Source: JANNYA01 sp031422315
GTDB taxonomy: Bacteria; Pseudomonadota; Gammaproteobacteria; Xanthomonadales; SZUA-5
Direction of reading: 5' to 3'
Assembly: GCA_031422315.1 (NCBI GenBank)
Contig: JANOQN010000068.1
Span: 62,001 to 126,000 of the forward strand
Length of the DNA stretch: 64,000 nucleotides
In this document: piece after piece, positions 26,445-35,900 of the stretch
Layout: every line of letters starts with the position of its first letter
How positions within the stretch are numbered: the stretch's first letter is position 1
Notes under the pieces: generated by a model
What the model was told of the DNA's origin: nothing
What the model saw: the letters and a program-made list of their open reading frames with translations, nothing else
Database searches by the model: none
Translations under genes and position numbers: made by a program

Positions 26445-26656
26445 TTTTCCACAAAAAATGTGGATAACTATGTGGGTAAACCTCAATTGCAGGTTAAAAA
26501 GCCTCGCGCAGGCACGCTGTCAAGCACTAGCTTCTACATCGGCAATATCTTATGCAGCGACTTAACTAATTGATATTGTTAAAATAATAGTTTGAGTGGA
26601 AGCTAACAAACAGGGTTGCTCAATTGGGTGAAACAAAAACATCACAATGTGAATAA
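26445..26656. other. Cluster of four DnaA-box-like sites in AT-rich spacer
   Basis: In the 474-bp spacer between the MlaF-like and RIO-kinase genes: TTTTCCACA (26445-26453, one mismatch), TGTGGATAA (26459-26467, exact DnaA box on the minus strand), TGTGGGTAA (26471-26479, one mismatch) and TGTGAATAA (26648-26656, matches TTATNCACA). The first three sit within 35 bp, next to AT-rich DNA on both sides. It could be a DnaA-titrating site, a DnaA-regulated promoter or, less likely, an origin; no dnaA, mnmG or rpmH is nearby. Confidence 0.5.
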
Positions 26657-26770
26657 GATCCTGCGGGCGAAGCTTCGGTAGGTTTGGATTCAGCCGAAAA
26701 AGCGGCCTGTAAAGCGGCGCTTGAGAGAGTTGATAATTTAATCAAAATGCGTTCGCAAACAGCGATTTAA
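26657..26770 (+). pseudogene. Short coding-like tail fragment
   Basis: After a stop at 26654-26656 a frame runs 37 codons to TAA 26768-26770 and reads DPAGEASVGLDSAEKAACKA... ending RVDNLIKMRSQTAI, with protein-like helical character. No good start exists (TTG 26684 at best). It overlaps the 3' end of the convergent RIO-kinase gene by 4 bp. It is probably the remnant C-terminus of a lost gene. Confidence 0.3.
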
Positions 26771-27627
26771 CGCACTTCGTTCGCCTCATCTCGACCTTGT
26801 TGTCGTATCAACGCCACCTGTTTCGCATCGACAATCGCGTCCATTACCGCGCCAACGTCAACGCGCTGATGTTTAACTTTGTGGTGACCGGTCAGCACGG
26901 TGTCAGGCTGAAGTTTAGATTGCTCAAACAGCGCCCACATTTCTTCGGCGTACCTGGCATTCGCTAATTCTGGCGCAAACACCGCCATGCAGCGGTTGAG
27001 ATTGCCGATGTCACGCTTAAGCATTTCCAGCGCGTTGTTGTTGCCCGCCGCGCTAACGACCTGCGGCAAATCGATAATGACCGGGCCTTTGACGTCAACC
27101 AGCACGTTGTATTCGCTTAAATCGCCGTGGATCAGGCCTTGGCACAGCATTAACTTAACTTGCTCAATTAAAAATCGATGCCAAATGCGCGCCTGCTCAG
27201 GCGTGGCTTCAATCTCAGCAAGTCGCGGCGCGCTATTGCCGGTGTCATCAACCAACATCTCCATGACTAGCACGCCAGAATAAAAGCCAAAGGGCTCCGG
27301 CACCCGCAAACCAGCACGGTGCAGCTGATAAAGCGCATCAACTTCAGTGTTCTTCCACTGCTCTTCCGAAGCTTTACGGCCAAACTCGCTGCCGGATTTG
27401 CCCATCGCGCGCTGTTGGCGCGATCCGCGTGCTTTGCGACCTTCTTGATATTGCGCTCGCTGCTGAAAGCTGCGCTGGCGCATATCTTTGTAGACTTTCG
27501 CACAGCGTAACTCGCCGCCAGCGCTAACTACATAAACTGAAGCTTCTTTACCGCTTTTTAATTGGCGGCGCACTGAATCGATAATGCCGTCTTCGATTAA
27601 TTCTTGTAAGGCAGGTGGTACTTTCAT
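26767..27627 (-). CDS. RIO1-type serine/threonine protein kinase
   Basis: This 286-aa protein has a RIO kinase core: GKEASVYVV (P-loop-like), Lys in LRCAKVYK, catalytic loop LIHGDLSEYNVLV and metal-binding IIDLPQ in place of DFG. Bacterial homologues such as the Pseudomonas PA4780 type share the basic, Arg/Gln-rich stretch after the first strands (QRSFQQRAQYQEGRKARGS). The substrate in bacteria is unclear. It lies 28 bp after yajQ on the same strand. Confidence 0.88.
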   Translation of the reverse strand: MKVPPALQELIEDGIIDSVRRQLKSGKEASVYVVSAGGELRCAKVYKDMRQRSFQQRAQYQEGRKARGSRQQRAMGKSGSEFGRKASEEQWKNTEVDALYQLHRAGLRVPEPFGFYSGVLVMEMLVDDTGNSAPRLAEIEATPEQARIWHRFLIEQVKLMLCQGLIHGDLSEYNVLVDVKGPVIIDLPQVVSAAGNNNALEMLKRDIGNLNRCMAVFAPELANARYAEEMWALFEQSKLQPDTVLTGHHKVKHQRVDVGAVMDAIVDAKQVALIRQQGRDEANEVR

Positions 27628-27654
27628 TGAACGCTATCTTGAAGAGTTATTCGA

Positions 27655-28137
27655 TTAATCACGGAAATTCTCGAACTGCAGCGGCATATTAAATTCGGCG
27701 CCGCGCAATAACGCCATTGCTTCTTGTAAATCATCACGCTTTTTGCCCTGCACTCGCAGTTTTTCGCCATTGATTTGGCTGTCGACTTTGATTTTGGCGT
27801 CTTTAAGCATGCTTTGAATTTTCTTTGCCAATTCGCGCTCAATGCCCTGTTTGACGGTAATTTTCTGCTTAGCCTGTGCTAATGAAACTTCCGCGTCCGC
27901 CTCTTCAATACAGCGCAGGTCAATTTTGCGAGCAATTAACCGTGCACGCAAAATTTCTAGCATCTGTTTGAGCTGAAAATCACTCGGGGCAGCCTGCACG
28001 ACCACATTATCTTCGAGCGTATAACTAGCAGTCACGCCTTTAAAATCAAATCGCGTTTGTAGTTCTCGATTAGCTTGGTCGACGGCATTGCGCAGCTCGT
28101 GCGGATCAACTTCTGAAATTACGTCAAATGACGGCAT
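27655..28137 (-). CDS. yajQ: YajQ-family (UPF0234) nucleotide-binding protein
   Basis: This 160-aa protein matches YajQ along its full length: MPSFDVISEVDPHELRNAVDQ at the start, then TRFDFKG, the ITVKQGIERELAKKI region, and VQGKKRDDLQEAMALLRG near the end. The fold is two RNP-like domains. In Xanthomonas a homologue binds cyclic di-GMP and acts with a LysR regulator. It is probably co-transcribed with the downstream RIO kinase. Confidence 0.95.
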   Translation of the reverse strand: MPSFDVISEVDPHELRNAVDQANRELQTRFDFKGVTASYTLEDNVVVQAAPSDFQLKQMLEILRARLIARKIDLRCIEEADAEVSLAQAKQKITVKQGIERELAKKIQSMLKDAKIKVDSQINGEKLRVQGKKRDDLQEAMALLRGAEFNMPLQFENFRD

Positions 28138-28601
28138 GATGAGTCCGTTAAGTTAAATTAAGAAGACAAGGTTAGTAATTTATGGTTCGCGCGTCTCAGC
28201 CTCGAATCATTGCGATAGTATGACTTGAGTGAAGCACGACCAGCACTTTAAATGGCATGTAAAGTGCAAGCAAGTTCTTAGTCCGCCGAGACTTTACCAG
28301 AAGTAGCGAGCTTCGCTAACGCGGTGGTAATTTTATAAACGGTGTTTACCCTGAACTACGAAAGGGAAAACGGCTGCACGATTGGTGCCAGCGAGTTCGA
28401 CAAACAAGAAAACTGACGAATAAACGCACAGCAATAACACGCAACAATGGGCTGCCGGTTGCGGGTCAACCTATTCGCTAGAATGCGGCGCACACGCGTG
28501 GTCAGACCTTGGTTGGATGCGCCGAATTATTTGCTTGGCTCGCTCGTTGGAAATTACAAAATTCCAACAAGCGACTCAAAGTTGGGTTATTTCAAAAAGG
28601 T
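28138..28601. other. 464-bp intergenic region upstream of yajQ
   Basis: No gene is supported. It contains a GTTGGAA...TTCCAAC hairpin with a 9-nt loop (28546-28568) without a T-run, located 3' of the secreted-protein gene at 28602, and probably the yajQ promoter. Confidence 0.4.
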
Positions 28602-29879
28602 TTAGGGCGCAATAGTAAACCGATAGTCAGTAACGCCCGCACGTTTTAACTCGATAATTGCGCCAACGGTTTGGAACTCCAGAGGATAGGAGCCAGCAGA
28701 CACCGGCGAACGGAAAATGATTTCACCAAAAGTTTTGTTGGCGTTGCGCTGGTTGATCTGGATTCGTCCAAAACGATCACCGTTGACAAAGACGTCGTAA
28801 AAGCCTGCTTCTATGCCATTCGCTTGGATGCGCAATTCGTTCAGAAGCCCCGAATTACTGCGTTCAACGTTGAATCGAAAATCATTGCTCGATCCTCGTG
28901 TTTGCCCTGTAACTTCGCCAGGTAAAAAGGTAGATTCTCGTAAAGCGCTTGGAACAGAGGATGAAAAGCCAAAGTCATTGCCGCTTACAATCGGGCGAAC
29001 TGGCTCAGAAAACGAGAACACCTGGCGGTAGTCGCTATTGATTGGATCGGCACCGCGTAACGTCATAACGGCAATGGACGGAATAAAATCCAGCTCGTCA
29101 GTAAAAGCGAGCGCTGGGCTCCGAAGCAACATTGATCCTCGTGTGTTCCCCTCTAAATCAGCGACAACCACAGTTTCTGCTTTGACGATGTTATCAACGA
29201 CTAATTCGTACCGGCCGGGCGGTAATTTTGAAAGCTCAAGTCGGAATTCACTAGCGTCAGGGCGTCTGACGAAGTTGATGCGTGCGTCCAACATTGGCCT
29301 AGAAAAACTCTCGTCTACAAATGCGGGAATGCTTGTCGCAAACGAGTTATCGGAGATGCCGCCAGTGCATCGTTTTGCTTGGGTGGTTGCACCTAATCGT
29401 CGCAATCTAAAAGAACCCGTACCTACGCGGATTTTAGGGCTCACGCCCTGAGTTGCTGGATTGAGGATGACTTTTGCGGTTGCATCTTCGCAGTCTGATA
29501 TGTTGAGTTCCAAAACACCCGCAGGTTCATAAGTGGGAGCTGGCAAAGTACCGTCAGCGGTTAACGTTCCGCGAACTGTAGGCTTCAACAAGTCCATTCG
29601 CATCAAACCAGGTGTAATTACTTTTTGCGAGGTAAAAAACAAGGGTTTGCCTTCGCCATCATAGGTAAAAAATATGACAAATAAAATTGTTTCACCGTTT
29701 TGGGCTGGAAAGGTTTCAAATATAAAACCTTGACCTGAGTGGGTATTGTCATACCAATTACCATCGAAAGCGCTAGTAATGGCAGCTGAGCTTGTGGCGG
29801 AAAAAGCGAGTGCAGCGCTAATCGCCATTGCGCGTAGCGTTGCGCGGAGTTTTAAGCGAAGGGCAGGGGCCACGATCAT
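28602..29879 (-). CDS. Exported protein with G-x-W/SGQGF beta domain, function unknown
   Basis: This 425-aa protein has a long signal peptide (MAISAALAFSATSSA, cleavage near residue 33; Met18 is an alternative start). Residues about 38-110 contain FDGNWYDNTHSGQGFIFET and FFTYDGEGKPLFFTS, a beta domain common in exported proteins of Lysobacterales-like bacteria and shared with the protein at 54912-55943. The C-terminal 200 residues are beta-rich with two similar units (LSKLPPGRYELVVDN; ANGIEAGFYDVFVNG). No catalytic motif was seen. Confidence 0.55.
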   Translation of the reverse strand: MIVAPALRLKLRATLRAMAISAALAFSATSSAAITSAFDGNWYDNTHSGQGFIFETFPAQNGETILFVIFFTYDGEGKPLFFTSQKVITPGLMRMDLLKPTVRGTLTADGTLPAPTYEPAGVLELNISDCEDATAKVILNPATQGVSPKIRVGTGSFRLRRLGATTQAKRCTGGISDNSFATSIPAFVDESFSRPMLDARINFVRRPDASEFRLELSKLPPGRYELVVDNIVKAETVVVADLEGNTRGSMLLRSPALAFTDELDFIPSIAVMTLRGADPINSDYRQVFSFSEPVRPIVSGNDFGFSSSVPSALRESTFLPGEVTGQTRGSSNDFRFNVERSNSGLLNELRIQANGIEAGFYDVFVNGDRFGRIQINQRNANKTFGEIIFRSPVSAGSYPLEFQTVGAIIELKRAGVTDYRFTIAP

Positions 29880-29958
29880 AATTGCATCCAGGGAAAGGCG
29901 ATTTCGATTTATGTAAATTAAATTACTGGTGTTTTAAACTTCTGGCTGGATAAACAGA

Positions 29959-30852
29959 CTATTCGCCAGATTGATTTGGATCTATAAGTTCAAATTTTGC
30001 GAGGCTTGCTTCACCGCTATCGCTCAGGTGCGAATCGGGCGTGTCATCCCAGTTAGATTCAAAATAGTAAATGCCCACGCCAACACGGCGATCAGTATCT
30101 TTGCGCTCCGAGCGCGCTTGCGCTAAGTTGCTGTACAAAATGCGGTCAGTTCGGATGGCAAACTGATCACAATGTTTACGGATAAGTTCCCTTAATTCGC
30201 TTAATTTTTCTTCAGGGAAACGTTCGTAAATTTCTTGCTGATAAAATGGCGGCGTGTCGGTGCGGCGAATGTTATGAGCGATCGTTTCAAGTAAATCGCC
30301 GGTAGCAATGCCTAAAATATTGAGCTTTTCTTCTTCTTGGCGACCGGTTACCGGTTCGTAGTAGGCTTTGAGCAAGCGCACTTGATCACTTTCGATTCGC
30401 TCTACAGATCCCACGCGAACGAGCTCATCTAGCACGGCGCGGTAGGGTTGGTTGCCTGAATACTGCCGTACTAGCTCCATAAAGCCATCGTTACCTTCGA
30501 CGTTCAGCACACGAGGCGCGCCGTCCGGATTTTGGAATTGCGGATCCTCGGCCCAGCCGGAAAGCACGCGCGCGGCGCGGTTATAGCGTTCCGGAGTGCC
30601 TTCTTTAGGTTCGCGCATGCGGACTAAGCGATCAACTTCTCGGCGCGTAAGTCCTGTTAGCACCGCGACGCGGCTTTTTGAGTTTTTGCGGCCCGGAATC
30701 GTGAATTCCCGCATAGACACGTCAACGTATACCCACTTGACCAGGTCGTTGAAGGCTTTGTAGGATAATCCGCTGCGTAAAACTGCACGGACCAGCGGCC
30801 TTAGCACGCGAACAACGGCTGCGGCTAACGCAGTCCGTAATTTATCACTCAT
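29959..30852 (-). CDS. DUF6502 family protein
   Basis: This 297-aa protein matches the DUF6502 pattern: LRPLVRAVLRSGLSYKAFNDLVKWVYVDV near the N-terminus, then SKSRVAVLTGLTRREVDRL (helix-turn-helix-like), RAARVLSGWAEDP, GFMELVRQYSGNQPYRAVLDELVRVG. The layout suggests a DNA-binding N-terminal half. Function is unknown. ATG 30852 (MSDKLRT) is chosen because homology starts there. Confidence 0.75.
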   Translation of the reverse strand: MSDKLRTALAAAVVRVLRPLVRAVLRSGLSYKAFNDLVKWVYVDVSMREFTIPGRKNSKSRVAVLTGLTRREVDRLVRMREPKEGTPERYNRAARVLSGWAEDPQFQNPDGAPRVLNVEGNDGFMELVRQYSGNQPYRAVLDELVRVGSVERIESDQVRLLKAYYEPVTGRQEEEKLNILGIATGDLLETIAHNIRRTDTPPFYQQEIYERFPEEKLSELRELIRKHCDQFAIRTDRILYSNLAQARSERKDTDRRVGVGIYYFESNWDDTPDSHLSDSGEASLAKFELIDPNQSGE

Positions 30853-30918
30853 TGAAATCGACTCCAGCGACCAATACAGCCGCAACGGTTGTGATGATAT
30901 GCACAGTCAAAGCTCTAG

Positions 30919-32709
30919 TCAACCGGAGATTTGTGCGCGTTTACTTTTGCTGCGCAACCGCATTTCACGTGCTGTTGCAATTGTTTTTTCAGTAACTACA
31001 CCGCCCAGCATGCGCGCAAGTTCGATCTCACGCGCTTTTTCGTCTAACACCTGCAGGTTAGCTCTTGTTTCTTGTCCAATCTCTGCCGATTTTACCGTGG
31101 TTTTTTCGATCCGAAGATGGGTGTTTGCAAAAGCCGCGACTTGCGCAAGATGCGTCACGACTAGAATTTGCCCGCCCTCAGCTAATCGCAGCAGTAGCTC
31201 ACCCACTGTTTGCCCAACGGCACCACCAATGCCGGCATCAACTTCGTCAAACGCCATGCAGGGCAGCTGAGCGGTAATCGGTTCAACGTTGGAAGTTGCT
31301 GCTTTCACACTATTTGAGCTTGGGCTATTTGCACTGCCTTTGCGCTCTATGGATGCCAGCTTGAGCGCTAAGGCAATGCGCGAAAGCTCTCCGCCCGAAG
31401 CAATTTTGCGCAGCGCCTTTGCGGCAATTCCCACGTTGGGTGCTAGCATGAATTCCACCGAATCTAGGCCGGAGCTGCTGTCAGCGCTATTGCGCTGTTC
31501 GAATGCAATATCCAAAGTGCTGCCCTGCATGCCAAGACGTTGCAATAGCTCAGCGACGCGTTTCGCTAGCTTTGGCGCGCCTGCACGTCTTGCAGCAGAT
31601 AGCTTTTCAGCAGCTAAACGCCAATTGAGCTGCGCTATTTCGAGCAGTTTAAGCTGTTCATCCAGCGCGCTTTGGCTGCCGGCTAAATCACTTAACCGCA
31701 CGCCCAGCTCCGTTCGTTTATCAGCAAGCCCGGCAATCGGCACCCGATGTTTGCGCGCCAGTTCGTGCGCTTGGCTGAGCTCAGCCTCGATTTTGGCCTG
31801 CGATCCAGGATCCATATCCAATGCATCCAGCGCTGATTGAACAATACCGGCCGCCTCCTCAAGCTCAATGGCGGCGCTATCAAGCAATGAGATCGCATCG
31901 GCTAGCGATGGATCAAAAGGGCTCAATTTGCCCAGCTCAGTGCGGCTTTGGTTTAACACAAAAATCGCACCCTGTTCGCCTTCGATGCGCTCACTTACGT
32001 TTGCTAAGCCACGCAATAGCAACTCGGCGTTGGCTAACTGGCGCTGTTGCATATCAAGTTTTTGCAGATGCTCCGGCGCAAGATTGAGCGCTTTAAGAAT
32101 GCCCAGCTGATCGCGCAGCAGCGCGGTAAATTCCCCATCTGTGCCCGATAGCTTGCGCAGCTCGTCGCAGCGGGTCGCAATGGCGCGCAGGGCACGCACA
32201 TCTTGCGCTAATGGCTGTGCTTGCGGTTCTAAATCGAGCGACTGATCAAGTAATGCTAGCTGCGCTGATTTTTCTTGTAATAGTTGACTATCGTGCTGAC
32301 CGTGAATTTCAATCAGCTGCTCGGCGAGCGCTTTAAGCTGCGCGAGCGTGGCGCTGTGGCCGTTAATCCAGACGCGGCTTGGATTGTCCAAGCGCACCAC
32401 GCGCCGCAGCAGCAATGCATCGGCCTGTAACGTGTCGGTAAACTCATGCGCAGCTAACCAGGCAACGACTGCCATGCGCCGTGCAGGCGCGAACGCGCGG
32501 AGCTGAAATTCAGCGCTGACTTCCGCTCGATCAGCACCAGCGCGGATAACGCCAGAATCCGTTCTAGCACCAGTCAACAGACCGAGCGCGTCAAACACAA
32601 TTGACTTGCCGGCACCGGTTTCGCCCGTTATCACCGTCAGTCCAGGCGCTAGTTTTAACTCAAGCGCGTGGATTAGGGCAAAGTCGCGAATAGATAAAAC
32701 GCTGAGCAT
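30919..32709 (-). CDS. recN: DNA repair protein RecN
   Basis: This 596-aa SMC-like ATPase acts in double-strand-break repair. Walker A is GETGAGKS (29-36), followed by coiled-coil arms, the signature region ASGGELSRIALALKL and Walker B MAFDEVDAGIGG, then VVTHLAQVAA. Length is slightly above the usual 550 because of low-complexity Ser/Asn between signature and Walker B (SANSPSSNSVKAATSN). It is 17 bp downstream of ppnN on the same strand. Confidence 0.96.
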   Translation of the reverse strand: MLSVLSIRDFALIHALELKLAPGLTVITGETGAGKSIVFDALGLLTGARTDSGVIRAGADRAEVSAEFQLRAFAPARRMAVVAWLAAHEFTDTLQADALLLRRVVRLDNPSRVWINGHSATLAQLKALAEQLIEIHGQHDSQLLQEKSAQLALLDQSLDLEPQAQPLAQDVRALRAIATRCDELRKLSGTDGEFTALLRDQLGILKALNLAPEHLQKLDMQQRQLANAELLLRGLANVSERIEGEQGAIFVLNQSRTELGKLSPFDPSLADAISLLDSAAIELEEAAGIVQSALDALDMDPGSQAKIEAELSQAHELARKHRVPIAGLADKRTELGVRLSDLAGSQSALDEQLKLLEIAQLNWRLAAEKLSAARRAGAPKLAKRVAELLQRLGMQGSTLDIAFEQRNSADSSSGLDSVEFMLAPNVGIAAKALRKIASGGELSRIALALKLASIERKGSANSPSSNSVKAATSNVEPITAQLPCMAFDEVDAGIGGAVGQTVGELLLRLAEGGQILVVTHLAQVAAFANTHLRIEKTTVKSAEIGQETRANLQVLDEKAREIELARMLGGVVTEKTIATAREMRLRSKSKRAQISG

Positions 32710-32726
32710 ATCTAATCGACTTGGCG

Positions 32727-34094
32727 TTAGTGCTTCAAAACATAACAGGGCTGATACGCATTGCTACCTGGCAGTTTCATGCGGTGTTGCTCGACAAAGG
32801 CTCGCAGTAGCTCATCTAGCGCCGCCATGATTTCAGGTTCACCTGCCAAAACATAAGGCCCGTGCGCTTCAATCATGCGAATGCCTTCTTCTTTAACGTT
32901 ACCTGCAACAATGCCTGAAAACGCGCGGCGCAAATCGGCGGCGCGTTCGTGCGGCAGTCGGTTGCGCGTTAAATCCAGCGCCGCCATATTTTCATGCGTC
33001 GGCATGAAAGGTTGTTGGAACGCGAACGGCAGCATCAGAGACCAATTAAAGAAAAACGCGTCGCTGCCCTTTAATCGATCTTCGCGCACCTCTTGCAGGC
33101 CTTGCTTCATAACATCGCCGACTTTTGCAGCGTCATCAACAATGATCGTGTAGCGCTTGGCGACTTGCTCGCCCAATGTAAGTCGTAAGAACTGATCGAT
33201 TTGCTCAAAGTAAGCTTGGCTTTCTTTAGGTCCGGTAAATATCAGCGGGAAGGGCATATCGATATTGTCAGGATGCAGCAAAATGCCAAGCAAATAGAGA
33301 ATTTCCTCCGCAGTACCGACGCCACCTGGAAACACCACAATGCCATGCCCGATGCGAACAAACGCTTCAAGGCGTTTTTCAATGTCCGGCATGATGACGA
33401 GCTGATTGACAATCGGATTGGGCGATTCAGCGGCGATAATGCCGGGCTCAGTAATGCCAATGTAGCGGTTACGGGTGCGGCGCTGCTTGAGATGCGCGAT
33501 GGTGGCGCCTTTCATCGGGCCTTTCATGGCGCCTGGGCCGCAGCCTGTGCAGATATCCAGCAAGCGCAAACCCAACTCATAGCCAACCTTTTTGGTGTAA
33601 GCATATTCATTGCGATTGATCGAATGCCCGCCCCAGCAAACGACCAAATTAGTGTCGGTATTGGCCCGCAGTGCGCGCGCGTTGCGAAGGATTTCAAACA
33701 CCGCGTTGGTAATGGCTTCGGGTTGATCAAGCAAACCGCGCCCACGAATTTCATTTTCAACGTAAACGATATCGCGCAGCACCGCAAATAGCAGCTCTTT
33801 GATGCCTTGGATAATTTTGCCGTCAACAAAGGCTTGGCTCGGAGCGTTTTCCAACTCCAGCGTAACGCCGCGATCTTGCTGCATCACGCGGATCGCGAAA
33901 TCTGGGTAGCGCGCCAACAGGCTGCGTGCGTCATCTGACTCCGACCCAGTCGTGAGCACCGCTAGCGCGCAGCGCCTAAGCAGATGATAAAGCCCACTTT
34001 GCGATGAATCAGCCAATCGCCGAACTTCGCGTTTGCTGAGCACTTCCATGCCGGCGTCGGGCGCTACTCTGGCGCTAATCGTGTGGTTGGACAT
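32727..34094 (-). CDS. ppnN: Nucleotide 5'-monophosphate nucleosidase PpnN (YgdH)
   Basis: This 455-aa enzyme splits purine and pyrimidine nucleoside monophosphates into base and ribose 5-phosphate; the E. coli protein of the same length is stimulated by (p)ppGpp. The central LOG-like Rossmann domain has CTGCGPGAMKGPMKGA and VVFPGGVGTAEEILYLLGIL (the PGGxGTxxE motif). Flanking N- and C-terminal domains are typical of YgdH and absent from short LOG proteins. Confidence 0.93.
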   Translation of the reverse strand: MSNHTISARVAPDAGMEVLSKREVRRLADSSQSGLYHLLRRCALAVLTTGSESDDARSLLARYPDFAIRVMQQDRGVTLELENAPSQAFVDGKIIQGIKELLFAVLRDIVYVENEIRGRGLLDQPEAITNAVFEILRNARALRANTDTNLVVCWGGHSINRNEYAYTKKVGYELGLRLLDICTGCGPGAMKGPMKGATIAHLKQRRTRNRYIGITEPGIIAAESPNPIVNQLVIMPDIEKRLEAFVRIGHGIVVFPGGVGTAEEILYLLGILLHPDNIDMPFPLIFTGPKESQAYFEQIDQFLRLTLGEQVAKRYTIIVDDAAKVGDVMKQGLQEVREDRLKGSDAFFFNWSLMLPFAFQQPFMPTHENMAALDLTRNRLPHERAADLRRAFSGIVAGNVKEEGIRMIEAHGPYVLAGEPEIMAALDELLRAFVEQHRMKLPGSNAYQPCYVLKH

Positions 34095-34234
34095 TCCTTA
34101 TCCCTTGTTATGGCTCGTATTTGGCTCACGCTTTGCAACGCGCCATCTTGGTGCGTAGCTGAATTAGCCGCGAAATATAGTCGAAATTTGCTGGGCGGTG
34201 GCGTCCTTTCGGTAATTTCGCGATTGTTTTTTGT

Positions 34235-35683
34235 TTATTGCTTGCCGCCGCTAGCGGCGCGTTTTTTTGAAGCTTCTTCCGCATTGCGCATGGCTTGCGC
34301 TTGCCGCTGTGCCTCAGCCAAACCAAATTTGGGGTCAATCCGGTAAATTCGGCGGCGCTCGGGCTTCTCACCGCTCATTATTTTGCCGCTGGCGTCGTAT
34401 AAATCACGCTGACTGTTGGCGATAAAATAAAACCCATCGGGTTTCAACGCGCCGAAAGTGGGTGAAAGCATGTCAGGCTTTGCGGCTTCTAGTGGCTGCA
34501 AAGAGGCAATCGCGGTGCCGGCGTCGTTTAATTCAATGCGAACAATTCTGGACGGCAACGTTGAATTTTGTAACGCGAGTAAATATTTTTTCTCCCATAA
34601 ATATACGCCATCAATCCCACCTAAATTGTGCCCGGCAATTTCCAGGGCACGAATCTGGTTTAACTCCAAATCAGCGTAAAACAATCCCATTTCATAGTCG
34701 CTGAAATAGAGCCGCTTGTTGTCGCTGCTTAATGTCAAGCCGCGCACGCCAGTCAGCGCGCTTGAAGTGAACATCTGCGTAAGCTTGTTCGCCCGTATTT
34801 GCATCACTGAGCGTGACGCGACATCGGCTGCGTATACATCACCGTTGTCAGCGACCGTCATTGAAGAAATAATTCGCAAATTGCCATCGGCCGGATAAGG
34901 AAATATTTTAAGCAGCTTAGCGTCATTCAAATCAAACTGATAAATGCCGCCTGAGCCTTGCATTTCAGGTTTGAATTTCTCGAAGGTACTCGTCATTGTG
35001 CTGGCGGCATACAAATAGTCGTTTTTACCGTCAATTGCGAGCGCGTAGACGCCTGCAAGTCGATTGACCACATCGGGCACGACAAACCGTTTGGCAGCGC
35101 CAGTGGCATCAACGTGAAATATCTCGCCGGTTTTTGCGCTGCCAAACATAAATCGATTGCGCTTGGCGTCAAAAGCCATGCTTTCAATCAGCTCAGCATC
35201 TGATTTAACCGTAAGTACCGCTTTGCCATCACCAAAGGGTTTGGCATTAACGGCAAGGCCTTCGGCAATGTATTTAAATGCCGGGGTGGTGCTTACCGGC
35301 TTAAATGCGTCATCTTTGGTTGGGTCAAACGCCATGCCTTGCTTTTGGAGTGTAATCAGCGCGTCATAAGCCGCAGATTTTTCATCAAGCTGGCCGTAAA
35401 CGCGCGCCAATTCCCAGCGAAACACGGTGGAATAAGGGCGCAGTGTAAGCAGCTTTTGTAGCGCCCAGACCTGCTTTTGAAGTTCTTTTGATTTTTGAAA
35501 TTGCAGCAATCGATCATAAACTTGCCCAATATCCTGCATGCGTTCTAATTCAAACTCGGTTGCACTTTTAACGGTTGTGTTCCCCGGTGCAAGCTGCGCA
35601 GAGGCGAGTGCGCTAGTCAACAGCGCGGCAAATCCAATAGCTGCGAATTTGACTGCAAATTTAATCGATATCGATACTGACAT
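34235..35683 (-). CDS. Exported protein with helical N-terminus and SMP-30-like beta-propeller
   Basis: This 482-aa protein starts at ATG 35683 (signal peptide FAAIGFAALLTSALASA) with AAGGGAAA upstream. Residues about 60-130 are TPR-like helices (LQKLLTLRPYSTVFRWELARVYGQLDEKSAAYDALITL). Residues 150-440 form six to seven propeller strands with SMP-30/YVTN-like phrases (ESMAFDAKRNRFMFGSAKTG, VYALAIDGKNDYLYAAST, GVRGLTLSSDNKRLYFSDY). The C-terminus is basic (RAASGGKQ). Role unknown, possibly periplasmic binding or sensing. Confidence 0.6.
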   Translation of the reverse strand: MSVSISIKFAVKFAAIGFAALLTSALASAQLAPGNTTVKSATEFELERMQDIGQVYDRLLQFQKSKELQKQVWALQKLLTLRPYSTVFRWELARVYGQLDEKSAAYDALITLQKQGMAFDPTKDDAFKPVSTTPAFKYIAEGLAVNAKPFGDGKAVLTVKSDAELIESMAFDAKRNRFMFGSAKTGEIFHVDATGAAKRFVVPDVVNRLAGVYALAIDGKNDYLYAASTMTSTFEKFKPEMQGSGGIYQFDLNDAKLLKIFPYPADGNLRIISSMTVADNGDVYAADVASRSVMQIRANKLTQMFTSSALTGVRGLTLSSDNKRLYFSDYEMGLFYADLELNQIRALEIAGHNLGGIDGVYLWEKKYLLALQNSTLPSRIVRIELNDAGTAIASLQPLEAAKPDMLSPTFGALKPDGFYFIANSQRDLYDASGKIMSGEKPERRRIYRIDPKFGLAEAQRQAQAMRNAEEASKKRAASGGKQ

Positions 35684-35900
35684 AAATCTATTTCCCTTAA
35701 TTAGAAAAGTATGCATTTGGCCGCCAAGGACTGGACAGTCTTAGCAAAGTTCAAAATGTCGGCGATGGGCTCAACTTTCGCTCATGTAAAAACCCTTAAG
35801 TTCCTGTGCGTCTTTGCAAGCGAAGCGAGCCGCATTTTTCGCAGATTGCTCTAATGCGTTCGTAAAAGCTAAGCTGATAACCTAAGCGGCAGTTACCAGA

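Noticed and set aside
26445..26656. Chromosomal origin (oriC)
   Set aside because: The DnaA boxes are suggestive, but dnaA, dnaN, mnmG, rpmH and parAB are all absent from the neighbourhood. Kept as a DnaA-box cluster only.
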